Of a stretch of 64,000 nt of DNA, positions 41,426 through 49,802 are shown piece by piece. Position 1 is the first letter of the stretch; each line of letters opens with the position of its first letter. Under the pieces are notes generated by a model. It saw nothing but the letters and a program-made list of their open reading frames with translations. It was not told the DNA's origin and made no database searches. The position numbers and the translations under genes were made by a program. The stretch spans positions 320,501-384,500 of the forward strand of contig NZ_CP103834.1 of the NCBI RefSeq assembly GCF_029774175.1. Reading direction: 5' to 3'. Source of the stretch: Actinobacillus genomosp. 1. GTDB lineage: Bacteria > Pseudomonadota > Gammaproteobacteria > Enterobacterales > Pasteurellaceae.

Positions 41426-42757
41426 TTAATGACTGCTAAACAGTGATATAGATTCCAAATGTCCGGTATGCGGAAACATATCGATCATTGCCGCTTTTTG
41501 CAGTTTATAACCGGCTTGAATCAGTTTTTCCGCATCTCTCACTAATGTGGCAGGATTACAGGACACATAGACGATTGTTTCGGGATTCAGTGCGGCTAAG
41601 TGATCCAAACAGAAAAATGCACCGTTACGTGCCGGATCTAATAAAACTTTGTTAAACGGTTCGCTTGCCCACGTTTTATCGGCAAAAGGTTCGTCTAGGT
41701 TGGTTTGGTAAAATGCTACGTTTTTTAGACCGCTTGTATCACGATTCTGCTTGGCTTGTGAAACCATCGGCTCAACACCTTCTACACCCACAACAAAGCC
41801 GGCTTGCTTGGCAATCGGCAAGGTGAAGTTGCCCATACCGCAGAATAAATCCAGTACTCGGTCTTGGGCGGAAAGATTAAGCCATTCCAACGCTTTATCC
41901 ACCATTTTTTCATTTAAGTTGCCATTCACTTGAATGAAATCACGAATCGAAAAGCCCAGCTTAATACCGTGCATTTGATAGTAGGGCACTTCACCACTTA
42001 ATTGAACGATGTCGTTTTCAGCGGTCATCACATACAATGAAAGTGAATGCCGTTCGGCAAATTGTTGCAAGTTTCGGCTGTCTTGCGGATGGAATTGCCC
42101 GACGTTACGCACCAACATCGCAATCGTATTATCCGCTTGAACCAGTTCAATATGCCCAAGCGTCTTTTTGTTCTGCCAAGTGTTAAATAGGCTTTGTAGC
42201 GGTTTGATAAGCTGAGAAAGCGGCTCGGCCAACACTTCACAATGTTCAAGCGGTATGATTTGGTTTGAATTTTGCATTCTAAAACCAATCGCTAACTGAT
42301 TATTTTGTAACGCGATGCTGAGTTTTGCTCGGCGGCGATAGTTTTTATCGTGGCCGACAATCATCGGCTGAAACTCAATCGGCTGTGATTGCAGTTTTTG
42401 TAAACGTTGAAAAAGTGCACGCTGTTTGGCTTCTCGCTGTAAATCCAGCGGAATATGTTGCATTTGGCAGCCGCCGCATTTGCCGTAGAGCGCGCAGCTC
42501 GGCTGTTGGCGTTCGGCGGATGGCTTTAAAATTTTAACCGCTTTAGCCCGCCCGTATTGGCGTTTTTCTTCCAATATACGGATTTCAACTTGTTCGTTAG
42601 GTAAGGCGTTTTCGATAAACCACGTTTTACCGTTAATTTTTGCCACGCCTAAACCTTGGTAGTCCAAAGATTGAATGGTAACTGGCGGACAAGCGGTCGT
42701 TTTTGCCGATTTTTTTGCTTGCTGTTTTGCAGTTTTTTCAGAGTAGAACAGTGCCAT
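41426..42757 (-). CDS. rlmD: 23S rRNA (uracil(1939)-C(5))-methyltransferase RlmD
   Basis: RlmD methylates U1939 of 23S rRNA using SAM and carries an iron-sulfur cluster. The 443-residue protein has an N-terminal Lys-rich tail, a TRAM domain (about residues 27-85, TIQSLDYQGLGVAKINGKTWFIENAL), the 4Fe-4S cysteines (CALYGKCGGCQMQHI at about 87-101 plus a later Cys) and a SAM domain (about 285-443) with VLDLFCGMGNFTLPIA, LLDPARNGA and the catalytic Cys in IVYVSCNPATLVRD. TrmA and RlmC lack this combination of TRAM and cluster. The extreme N terminus (TTACPP) is encoded by an uptake signal. It stands alone, upstream of ppk1. Confidence 0.94.
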   Translation of the reverse strand: MALFYSEKTAKQQAKKSAKTTACPPVTIQSLDYQGLGVAKINGKTWFIENALPNEQVEIRILEEKRQYGRAKAVKILKPSAERQQPSCALYGKCGGCQMQHIPLDLQREAKQRALFQRLQKLQSQPIEFQPMIVGHDKNYRRRAKLSIALQNNQLAIGFRMQNSNQIIPLEHCEVLAEPLSQLIKPLQSLFNTWQNKKTLGHIELVQADNTIAMLVRNVGQFHPQDSRNLQQFAERHSLSLYVMTAENDIVQLSGEVPYYQMHGIKLGFSIRDFIQVNGNLNEKMVDKALEWLNLSAQDRVLDLFCGMGNFTLPIAKQAGFVVGVEGVEPMVSQAKQNRDTSGLKNVAFYQTNLDEPFADKTWASEPFNKVLLDPARNGAFFCLDHLAALNPETIVYVSCNPATLVRDAEKLIQAGYKLQKAAMIDMFPHTGHLESISLFSSH

Positions 42758-42814
42758 TTTTAGTGTAAAATCAAATTCGTAAAGTCAGTTATTATATATG
42801 AAAAAGGGGAAAAG

Positions 42815-44140
42815 ATGATTTCGAATGTTTGGACCGAACGTTTTTTGGCGGATAAACAGCGGGAACAAGACCACCGCTCGCCGTTTCAGCGAGATCGCGC
42901 GAGAATTTTACATTCCGAAGCCTTTCGTTGCCTACAAGCTAAAACACAAATTCATGCGGTTGGCGAAGACGATTTTTATCGTACGCGTTTGACTCATTCG
43001 CTCGAAGTGGCACAGATTGGCAGTAGTATCCGTGCCAAATTATTGCAAGACACACAAGGTTTTCAAGCGGTCGTTTCCGAGCAAAAATTTGCAAATTTTG
43101 CTGAAAATCTGACCGCTTTATTGCCGTCTCGCAGTTTGATTGAATCGCTTTGTTTCGCTCACGACATCGGGCATCCGCCGTTCGGACACGGCGGCGAGAT
43201 GGCGCTTAATTATAAAATGCGAGAGTATGGCGGTTTTGAAGGCAATGCCCAGTCGTTTCGGATCGTTACCCAACTCGAGCCTTATACGCCGCAACACGGT
43301 ATGAACCTCACGCGCAGAACCTTGTTGGGCATTATTAAATATCCGGCATTGCTTGAGGAAACCGAGCCGCAAATACGCCCGCAATTTGCCGAGTCGCCTT
43401 ATATCAACCTGCACCAATTCAAAACCTGTAAAGGCATATTTAGCGATGATCAAACCTTTTTTGATTGGGTATTGGCGCCGTTAAGCGAGCAAGATCGTAA
43501 GTTGCTACGTACGATAAGTTTCAGCGAAGATCCGCTTGAACCGCATAAAACGCAATATAAATCGCTGGATTGCAGCATTATGGAACTTGCCGATGACATT
43601 GCCTACGGCGTACACGATTTGGAAGATGCGATTGCCGGCGGAATGGTCACGCCGCAATCGTGGCAACAGGCGGAGCAACAATTAGCGAAATGTTCTTCCG
43701 GCTGGATTAAAGCGATTTTACTGACCCTTAGCCAAAAATTATTTTCCCAACATCGCTATGAACGTAAAGATGTCATCGGGGCGTTGGTTAATTATTTTGT
43801 GACCAACGTAAAATGGCGAGAGCAGGCGGGTTTCGATGAGCCGTTATTACGTTTTAACGCTTATTTGCCGGACGATGTGAAATGTGTGCTGGAAATTTTA
43901 AAACGCTTTGTTTACCAATATGTGATTTGCGATGTGAAAACGCAGAGAGTGGAATATAAAGGGCAGCGAATTTTAATGGCGTTGTTTGATATGTTAAGCA
44001 CCGATCCGGAGCGTTTATTACCACAAAATGTCGCATTACGTTGGCAACAATCGACACCGTCAAAACGCCCTCGGATAATTTGCGATTATCTGGCAGGTAT
44101 GTCGGACGGACAGGCATTTAAGCTTTATCAAAGTTTATAA
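42815..44140 (+). CDS. dgt: Deoxyguanosinetriphosphate triphosphohydrolase-like protein
   Basis: dGTPases remove triphosphate from dNTPs and can restrict phage replication. The 441-residue protein is of the shorter dGTPase-like class rather than the 505-residue E. coli type. The HD site is seen in RTRLTHSLEVAQIG (about residues 57-70), CFAHDIGHPPFGHGGE (about 111-126) and MELADDIAYGVHD (about 254-266). SD AAGGGGAAAAG precedes the ATG. Residues about 83-102 (FQAVVSEQKFANFAENLTAL) are encoded by an inverted uptake-signal pair and look like an insertion in a variable loop. A hairpin terminator follows. Exact substrate preference is uncertain. Confidence 0.88.
   Translation: MISNVWTERFLADKQREQDHRSPFQRDRARILHSEAFRCLQAKTQIHAVGEDDFYRTRLTHSLEVAQIGSSIRAKLLQDTQGFQAVVSEQKFANFAENLTALLPSRSLIESLCFAHDIGHPPFGHGGEMALNYKMREYGGFEGNAQSFRIVTQLEPYTPQHGMNLTRRTLLGIIKYPALLEETEPQIRPQFAESPYINLHQFKTCKGIFSDDQTFFDWVLAPLSEQDRKLLRTISFSEDPLEPHKTQYKSLDCSIMELADDIAYGVHDLEDAIAGGMVTPQSWQQAEQQLAKCSSGWIKAILLTLSQKLFSQHRYERKDVIGALVNYFVTNVKWREQAGFDEPLLRFNAYLPDDVKCVLEILKRFVYQYVICDVKTQRVEYKGQRILMALFDMLSTDPERLLPQNVALRWQQSTPSKRPRIICDYLAGMSDGQAFKLYQSL
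43064..43118 (+). repeat. Inverted uptake-signal pair inside the dgt coding sequence
   Basis: CAAGCGGTC at 43064-43072 faces GACCGCTT at 43111-43118, in frame and without stops, encoding about residues 84-102. Inside it the words AAAAATTTGC and GCAAATTTT show the usual AT-rich USS flanks. Confidence 0.9.
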
Positions 44141-44185
44141 GCCGGTAATTTATCGGCTCGAAAATCCGAATTGTTTATTCGATAG

Positions 44186-44214
44186 CCGCTTTATTTATAA
44201 AGCGGTTTCTTTTC
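44186..44214 (+). terminator. Terminator after dgt
   Basis: CCGCTTTAT / ATAAAGCGG, a 9-bp perfect stem with a 2-base minimal loop (fraying to 4), is followed by TTTCTTTTC. Confidence 0.75.
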
Positions 44215-44311
44215 GCTGAAAATTTGCAAAATCACGTAAGAATCCGACCGCTTGAAGTGTGAAATTTGCTAGAATAGATAATAATTTATAAATAGGAGAA
44301 ATAACCCCAAA

Positions 44312-47221
44312 ATGTTCGTAGTAGGTCAGCGCTGGATTAGCGAATCAGAAAATAATTTAGGCTTAGGTATCGTAACAGCAAGTGATAATCGTACCGTTAC
44401 CATTCAATTCCCGGCAGCAGAAGAAGAGCGTATTTATGCACTTTCGGTCGCCCCTTTAACAAGAGTACAATTTCAAAAAGGCGATCGAATCAATAGTGTA
44501 GAGGGGTGGCAGTTAGATGTTGAAGAGGTTGTTGAAAACCAAGGCTTTATTATCTATTTAGGTAAGCGAGCGGATTCCGGTGAAGAAGCGGTATTGCCTG
44601 AAATGCAGTTAGACCATAAAGTAAGCTTCAGCAAGCCGCAAGACCGTTTATTTTCAGCACAAATTGACCGTTCTGACCGTTTTGCTTTACGTTATCGAGC
44701 ATTACAGCACCAACAAGCACAATTTCAATCGCCGTTACGTGGTATGCGAGGTATTCGTGCGAGCTTAATTCCGCACCAATTACATATTGCTAAAGAAGTC
44801 GGTCAGCGTGTTGCGCCTCGTGTGTTATTAGCGGATGAAGTCGGTTTAGGTAAAACCATTGAAGCGGGGATGATTTTACAGCAACAACTTTTCTCCGGCA
44901 GAGTAGAACGTGTATTAGTGCTTGTGCCGGAAAGCTTGCAACATCAATGGTTAGTTGAAATGTTACGTCGTTTCAACTTGAAATTCTCATTATTTGATGA
45001 AGAGCGTTGTAGCGATTTTGATAAAGCGGATGAAGACGGTAATGACGTCAGCGAAAACCCGTTTGATAGCGAATCGTTAGTCATCGCTTCAATCGACTGG
45101 TTGGAAAGTTCGCAGAATCGAGCTAAACAAGTCTTGGCAAGCAATTGGGATATGCTCATCGTGGATGAAGCGCATCACTTAGCATGGTCGGAAAACGAGC
45201 CGAGTGTCGGCTATCAATTTGTTGAGCGTTTATCCAAACAAACCCCGGCAGTATTGCTTCTCACTGCAACGCCTGAGCAATTAGGGCAAGAAAGCCATTT
45301 TGCCCGTTTAGCATTATTGGATGCGGATCGTTTCTATGATTACAACAGCTTTGTTGCCGAACAAAAAGATTACAAACCGGTGGCGGATGCGGTAGCAAGC
45401 TTACTGAATGACAAACCGTTAAGCAATGAAGAGCAAAATAGCATTGCGGAATTACTCAGTGAGAAAGATACCGAACCGATGTTTAAAGTGATCAATAGCG
45501 AAAAATCGAAAGAAAATGACCGCTTGCAAGTGCGTCAAGAATTGATTCGTGAGCTGATTGACCGACACGGTACCAGCCGAGTGTTATTCCGTAATACGCG
45601 CCAGGGCGTGAAGGGTTTCCCTCATCGTGTTTATCATCAAATTACCTTGGAAATGCCGAGTCAATATACCAATGCGTTAAAAGTGATGGGGATGATGGGC
45701 GGTGTAACCAAAGATGATCAGCTTTATCCGGAACGTTTATTCCAACGTATGAATCCGGCGGCAAAATGGGCGGATTTTGACCCTCGTATCGAATGGTTGA
45801 TTACTTCCCTGAAAAATCACCGTGACGAGAAAATCTTAGTCATTTGTAAGCAAGCGGATACGGCAATTGCGCTTGAGCAAATTCTACGTGAACGTGAAGC
45901 TATTCGTTCGGCGGTGTTCCATGAAAAAATGTCGATTGTAGAACGAGACAGAGCTTCCGCTTATTTTGCACAAATGGAAGAGGGGGCTCAGGTCTTGATT
46001 AGTTCAAGTATCGGATCGGAAGGTCGTAACTTCCAATTCGCCAGCAATTTAGTGTTGTTCAATTTACCGGATAATCCGGACTTGTTGGAACAAAGTATTG
46101 GACGTTTAGACCGTATCGGTCAGAAAAATGATATTCAGATTCATGTACCATGTTTTGAAAATTCAATGCAGATGATATTAGCGACTTGGTATCATCAAGG
46201 TCTAAATGCGTTTGAAGAAACTTGCCCGATGGGTGCTGCGTTATTCCGTGAATTCGGCGAAGAGTTGGATATCTTCCTGAAGAACCCGCAAGCGGTCGGA
46301 TTTGACGAATTTCTTGCAAAAACCTTTAAACGCCAACAACAGTTGAAAGCGGAATTGGAGCAAGGTCGAGATCGTTTACTTGAGCTCAATTCAAATGGCG
46401 GTGAAGCGGCACAGGAACTGGCTGAAGCGATCGCAAAAGAAGATAATAACCCGCATTTAGTCAATTTTGCTTTGAGTTTATTTGATGTTATCGGCTTAGA
46501 GCAGGAAGATTTAGGCGAGCAATCTATCGTGATTAGCCCGACCGGTCATATGCTTGTACCTGATTTCCCGGGCATTGCGGAAGACGGTACGACGGTCACC
46601 TTTGATCGTCAGCTTGCCTTAATGCGAGAAGATGTCGAGTTCTTAACTTGGGATCACCCAATGATTCGTAACGGTATTGATTTGATTACTTCCGGCGACA
46701 TCGGTAAATCGGCAATTTCGTTACTGATTAATAAAAACTTACCGGCAGGTACTTTATTGCTTGAAGCGATTTATATGGTGGAAACACAAGCACCGAAAGG
46801 CTTGAATCTGACCCGTTTCTTACCGCCGACACCGGTACGTGTCCTATTAGATAATAAAGGTAACGATATGGCGGCTCAGGTGTCGTTTGCAGGGCTTGAA
46901 AAGCAGTTAAAACCGGTGAATAAACAAATGGCAAATAAAATTGCGAAGATGGCGCAAGCGGATATTAAGAAATTAATTAGTATCAGCGAGCAAAAAATCG
47001 CAGCCAAATTACCGGAATTAATCGAAAAAGCCAGCCAAGATGCGGATAGTACATTAAGTGCGGAATTGCACCGTTTGACCTCGTTACAAGCGGTGAATAA
47101 AAATATCCGTGCCGATGAAATTGAAGTATTGGAACAACAACGTGTCGAATCGCTGAATCAAATTGCATTAGCGAATTGGCGTTTAGACAGCTTACGTGTC
47201 ATTGTAAGTAATAGAGAATAG
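44312..47221 (+). CDS. rapA: RNA polymerase-associated ATPase RapA
   Basis: RapA is a Swi2/Snf2-type ATPase that recycles RNA polymerase. The 969-residue protein is almost exactly the E. coli length. It has tandem Tudor-like domains at the N terminus (MFVVGQRWISESENNLGLGIV), Walker A region DEVGLGKTIEAGMIL (about residues 174-188), DEAHHLAW (about 281-288), TATPEQLGQESHFARLALLD (about 320-340), and the C-terminal helicase lobe with SSSIGSEGRNFQFASNLVLFNLP and QSIGRLDRIGQ. A strong TAGGAG ribosome-binding site precedes the ATG. An uptake signal is translated at about residue 660 (PQAVGFDEF). The next gene, rluA, follows after a repeat element. Confidence 0.97.
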   Translation: MFVVGQRWISESENNLGLGIVTASDNRTVTIQFPAAEEERIYALSVAPLTRVQFQKGDRINSVEGWQLDVEEVVENQGFIIYLGKRADSGEEAVLPEMQLDHKVSFSKPQDRLFSAQIDRSDRFALRYRALQHQQAQFQSPLRGMRGIRASLIPHQLHIAKEVGQRVAPRVLLADEVGLGKTIEAGMILQQQLFSGRVERVLVLVPESLQHQWLVEMLRRFNLKFSLFDEERCSDFDKADEDGNDVSENPFDSESLVIASIDWLESSQNRAKQVLASNWDMLIVDEAHHLAWSENEPSVGYQFVERLSKQTPAVLLLTATPEQLGQESHFARLALLDADRFYDYNSFVAEQKDYKPVADAVASLLNDKPLSNEEQNSIAELLSEKDTEPMFKVINSEKSKENDRLQVRQELIRELIDRHGTSRVLFRNTRQGVKGFPHRVYHQITLEMPSQYTNALKVMGMMGGVTKDDQLYPERLFQRMNPAAKWADFDPRIEWLITSLKNHRDEKILVICKQADTAIALEQILREREAIRSAVFHEKMSIVERDRASAYFAQMEEGAQVLISSSIGSEGRNFQFASNLVLFNLPDNPDLLEQSIGRLDRIGQKNDIQIHVPCFENSMQMILATWYHQGLNAFEETCPMGAALFREFGEELDIFLKNPQAVGFDEFLAKTFKRQQQLKAELEQGRDRLLELNSNGGEAAQELAEAIAKEDNNPHLVNFALSLFDVIGLEQEDLGEQSIVISPTGHMLVPDFPGIAEDGTTVTFDRQLALMREDVEFLTWDHPMIRNGIDLITSGDIGKSAISLLINKNLPAGTLLLEAIYMVETQAPKGLNLTRFLPPTPVRVLLDNKGNDMAAQVSFAGLEKQLKPVNKQMANKIAKMAQADIKKLISISEQKIAAKLPELIEKASQDADSTLSAELHRLTSLQAVNKNIRADEIEVLEQQRVESLNQIALANWRLDSLRVIVSNRE

Positions 47222-47227
47222 CGTATT

Positions 47228-47326
47228 TATCACGGAATAGACGGAAACAAGGCAAGCGTGAATTTACAGAAAAAAGTTCAAAATTCACCGCTTGTTTCTT
47301 ATATTCGTCCATTCCGTGTTTTTTAT
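47228..47326. repeat. Composite inverted element between rapA and rluA (TTCCGTG family plus USS-like core)
   Basis: The outer arms read CACGGAATaGACG on the left (47229 on) and CGTCcATTCCGTG on the right (47305-47318), inverted copies of each other. Inside lies a degenerate USS-like pair (CAAGCGTGAATTT / AAATTCACCGCTTG). The element fills almost the whole gap between the two genes and probably folds as a long hairpin. Confidence 0.75.
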
Positions 47327-47336
47327 GGTAACAAAA

Positions 47337-48005
47337 ATGGCATTAATTGAATATCATCCTCCGCTTGAACCGTTTTTAACGGAAGTTTATCGTGATAATC
47401 ATATTTTAGTGATTAATAAACCGAGTGGGTTGCTTTCCGTACCGGGCAATCGTCCGGAGTATTATGACAGTGCAATGACCCGTGTACAGCAGAAATACGG
47501 CTTTACCGAACCGGCCCACCGTTTGGATATGGCAACCAGCGGTATTCTGTTATTTGCCCTCAGTAAAGCGGCGGAGAAAGAGTTAAAGCGTCAATTTCGT
47601 GAGAGAGAGCCGAAAAAGCATTATATTGCTTTGCTTTGGGGCAAATTAGGCGAAAAGGTTGGCGATACCGGCGAGATGAATTTTCCACTGATTTGTGACT
47701 GGGAAAATCGCCCTCGTCAGAAAATTTGCTATGAACGAGGTAAAAAGGCGATTACGCATTACGAAGTATTAGCGCATTTACCGAATAATACTACTCGAGT
47801 AAAACTCACCCCGATTACCGGTCGCTCACATCAGCTAAGAGTACATTCGCTTGCATTAGGACATCCAATTCTTGGGGATAAGTTTTATGCTAATCCGTTA
47901 GCCAAAAGTTTATCGCCTCGTTTGTGCTTGCATGCAGAATCATTATCGATTACCCATCCGATAACCGGCGAGCCGATGACTTTTACCGCTCAAGCGGAAT
48001 TTTAA
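47337..48005 (+). CDS. rluA: Ribosomal large subunit and tRNA pseudouridine synthase RluA
   Basis: RluA makes pseudouridine at 23S U746 and tRNA U32. The frame could begin as early as 47292, but those 15 residues are encoded by the upstream repeat; I use the ATG at 47337 (MALIEYHPPLEP), giving 222 residues, close to E. coli (219). An ATG at 47325 is a close alternative. The catalytic Asp lies in PAHRLDMATSGILLFALS (about residues 57-74). NKPSGLLSVPGN (about 27-38) and PITGRSHQLRVHSLALGHPILGD (about 157-179) are family words. It follows rapA as in E. coli and faces the convergent ampD. Confidence 0.93.
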   Translation: MALIEYHPPLEPFLTEVYRDNHILVINKPSGLLSVPGNRPEYYDSAMTRVQQKYGFTEPAHRLDMATSGILLFALSKAAEKELKRQFREREPKKHYIALLWGKLGEKVGDTGEMNFPLICDWENRPRQKICYERGKKAITHYEVLAHLPNNTTRVKLTPITGRSHQLRVHSLALGHPILGDKFYANPLAKSLSPRLCLHAESLSITHPITGEPMTFTAQAEF

Positions 48006-48026
48006 TAAGCGTAATTCAAATTATTT

Positions 48027-48066
48027 TGTAAATAATATTTACATATGTTGAATAATTACTTACAAT
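48027..48066 (+). promoter_or_regulatory. Promoter with overlapping palindromic operator, upstream of a candidate small RNA
   Basis: TTTACA (48038-48043) and TACAAT (48061-48066) are separated by 17 bases, five of six matches to each sigma-70 hexamer. A perfect 17-base palindrome, TGTAAATAATATTTACA (48027-48043), covers the -35. The layout is that of a repressible promoter. The regulator is unknown; the TGTAAA-N-TTTACA words recall TyrR boxes, but the spacing is five rather than six. Confidence 0.65.
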
Positions 48067-48072
48067 ATTTTC

Positions 48073-48182
48073 GTTCTATAATAATCCACCCTTATTATAG
48101 AACGGGTCATTATCCAAATGACTTAGAAAATTTTATTCATTCCTAATATATTGGGCTAGGATTTACTCCTAGCCGTTTTTTT
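48073..48182 (+). ncRNA. Candidate regulated small RNA between rluA and ampD
   Basis: No coding frame explains this stretch. Seven bases after a good -10 there is a perfect stem (48072-48084 with 48092-48104, 13 bp) and loop TCCACCC. A second perfect stem (GTCATT / AATGAC, loop ATCCA, 48106-48122) follows. About 30 AU-rich unpaired bases come next, then a rho-independent terminator (GGCTAGGA / TCCTAGCC plus seven T). The predicted transcript is about 110 nt. Both upper loops expose UCCA. It lies between convergent genes, so it is not a leader of either. Existence and strand are inferred from promoter, structure and terminator; expression has not been seen. Confidence 0.6.
48154..48182 (+). 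terminator. Terminator of the candidate small RNA (and possibly rluA)
   Basis: GGCTAGGA / TCCTAGCC, a perfect 8-bp stem with a 5-nt loop, is followed by seven T after a single G. It terminates plus-strand transcripts; the minus-strand side has no T-run. Confidence 0.9.
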
Positions 48183-48209
48183 ATACTAATAGTTGCTGAT
48201 AATGATGTT

Positions 48210-48758
48210 TTAAGCAATTAATGTCTTGTAATAAGTCCAATCAAAATATTGTCCCGGATCGATTTTACGTTCCGGAGCGATATCACAATGCCCGGCAATC
48301 CGCTGTAAGTTAATTTGCGGATATTCATTCATCAATGCTTTGGTTAATTGCGCTAATGATTGATATTGCGCTTCGGTAAAGGGTTGGTTATTACTGCCTT
48401 CCAATTCAATCCCTATCGAATATTCGTTACATTTATCACGTCCATCAAACTCGGAAAGCCCGGCGTGCCATGCCATATCGTTGAAATTTACGTATTGAGT
48501 AATTTTGCCTTCTCGATTAATTAAGCAATGTGCCGAAACACGCAAATCTTTAATTTCTGCAAAATAAGGATGAATGGTCGGATCTAACTGTCCTTGAAAA
48601 AAATCATCGATAAAATTCTCACCGAATTGTTCCGGCGGTAGGCTAATATAATGAATAACCAGTAATGAAATGTCATTTTCTCGAGGTCGCGGATTAAAGT
48701 GTGGAGATGGAACTTGTCGTTGGTAAATTAATTTACCGTTTTGAATAGTAAGATTCAT
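48210..48758 (-). CDS. ampD: 1,6-anhydro-N-acetylmuramyl-L-alanine amidase AmpD
   Basis: AmpD is the cytoplasmic zinc amidase that recycles muropeptides; its loss derepresses AmpC where AmpR is present. The 182-residue protein has LLVIHYISLPPEQFGENFIDDFF (zinc His near residue 34), a SVSAHCLINREGKITQYV-like stretch (VSAHCLINREG), AWHAGLSEFDGRDKCNEYSIGIELEG (about 90-115) and AGHCDIAPERKIDPGQYFDW (about 152-171) with the second His and the Asp ligand. The length matches E. coli AmpD (183). The ATG at 48758 lies just inside a gap that also carries TTCCGTG-family sequence. Confidence 0.95.
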   Translation of the reverse strand: MNLTIQNGKLIYQRQVPSPHFNPRPRENDISLLVIHYISLPPEQFGENFIDDFFQGQLDPTIHPYFAEIKDLRVSAHCLINREGKITQYVNFNDMAWHAGLSEFDGRDKCNEYSIGIELEGSNNQPFTEAQYQSLAQLTKALMNEYPQINLQRIAGHCDIAPERKIDPGQYFDWTYYKTLIA

Positions 48759-48804
48759 ATTATGCCTTATAAGATGCCGGATAATGTTCGCTGAAATTAC
48801 GATG

Positions 48805-48837
48805 ACATTTCTGTGTTTTCCGTGCTATTCCGTGTTA
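48805..48837. repeat. TTCCGTG-family sequence between ampD and rlmJ
   Basis: The words CTGTGTTTTCCGTG and CTATTCCGTGTTA match the right-hand half of the elements at 31622 and 47228. No left arm is obvious, so this is either a half element or a degenerate copy. Confidence 0.5.
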
Positions 48838-48874
48838 AAATTAACGAATTAACGTATTGAAAAAAGAGAGAATT

Positions 48875-49717
48875 ATGCTTAGTTACCGCCATAGCTTCCA
48901 TGCAGGCAACCACGCCGATGTTGTGAAACATATTGTTCAGCTGTTGATTTTACAATCATTAAAACAGAAAGATAAGGGCTTTCTTTATCTTGATACCCAC
49001 TCCGGTGTCGGCAGATACAGTCTCTTTAGTGCGGAATCGGAGAAAACCGGTGAATATTTAGAAGGCGTTGCTCGTTTATGGGAACGTACGGATTTACCGG
49101 AAGAAGTCGCATTATATATTGATGAACTGAAAAAAATTAATAAAGGTGAGAAATTACGTTATTACGCCGGTTCGCCGTTATTGGCGGTAAATCAGTTACG
49201 CCCGCAGGATCGTGCGATTTTAACCGAGTTACATCCGAACGATTTCCCGTTATTACGCCAAGAGTTTGCCAAGAAACCAAATGTGGTGACTAAGCGTGAA
49301 AACGGTTTTCAGCAATTAAAATCCGCATTACCGCCGCAAGAGCGTCGTGGCTTTGTGTTAATCGATCCGCCGTATGAATTAAAAGAAGATTATGAGTTGG
49401 TGGTAAAAGCAATTGAGGAAGGCTATAAACGTTTTGCTACGGGGATTTATGCGATTTGGTATCCGGTGGTGTTACGTCAGCATACTAAACGTATTGTGCG
49501 CGGTTTAGTGGATACCGGAATCCGTAAGATTCTAAAAATTGAATTTGCGGTACGTCCGGATTCGGATCAACGAGGTATGACCGCAAGCGGTATGATTGTG
49601 ATTAACCCGCCTTGGCAATTGGAAAGCCAGATGAAAAAAGTACTTCCATATCTTGCGGAAGTGCTGGTTCCGGAAGGAACGGCATCTTGGACAGTGAGTT
49701 GGATCACGCCGGAATAA
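48875..49717 (+). CDS. rlmJ: 23S rRNA (adenine(2030)-N(6))-methyltransferase RlmJ
   Basis: RlmJ methylates A2030 of 23S rRNA. I start at the ATG at 48875 (MLSYRHSFHAGNHADVVKH), after AGAGAG, rather than the upstream TTG at 48857. This gives 280 residues, as in E. coli. The methyltransferase motif is FVLIDPPYEL (about residues 160-169, the DPPY of N6-adenine enzymes). LDTHSGVGRYSL (about 41-52) is the SAM-binding part. The N-terminal HAGNHADVVKH is the family's own signature. A terminator formed by a TTCCGTG-family element follows. Confidence 0.94.
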   Translation: MLSYRHSFHAGNHADVVKHIVQLLILQSLKQKDKGFLYLDTHSGVGRYSLFSAESEKTGEYLEGVARLWERTDLPEEVALYIDELKKINKGEKLRYYAGSPLLAVNQLRPQDRAILTELHPNDFPLLRQEFAKKPNVVTKRENGFQQLKSALPPQERRGFVLIDPPYELKEDYELVVKAIEEGYKRFATGIYAIWYPVVLRQHTKRIVRGLVDTGIRKILKIEFAVRPDSDQRGMTASGMIVINPPWQLESQMKKVLPYLAEVLVPEGTASWTVSWITPE

Positions 49718-49726
49718 TTTGATTAG

Positions 49727-49787
49727 CCGCAGATAACACAAATAAACGGAAGTTTCCGTGAAAAGCCGTGTTATCTGTGGTTTTTTT
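49727..49787 (+). terminator. Long imperfect hairpin ending in a T-run after rlmJ, TTCCGTG family
   Basis: CCGCAGATAACAC (49727-49739) pairs with GTGTTATCTGTGG (49768-49780) with one G-T pair. Seven T follow. Inside, ACGGAA and TTCCGT form a second stem. The element both terminates rlmJ and belongs to the dispersed intergenic family. Confidence 0.8.
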
Positions 49788-49802
49788 ATATAAGGAAACA
49801 AA

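Noticed and set aside
47292..47336. N-terminal extension of RluA
   Set aside because: It is encoded by the intergenic repeat; family length and sequence support 47337.
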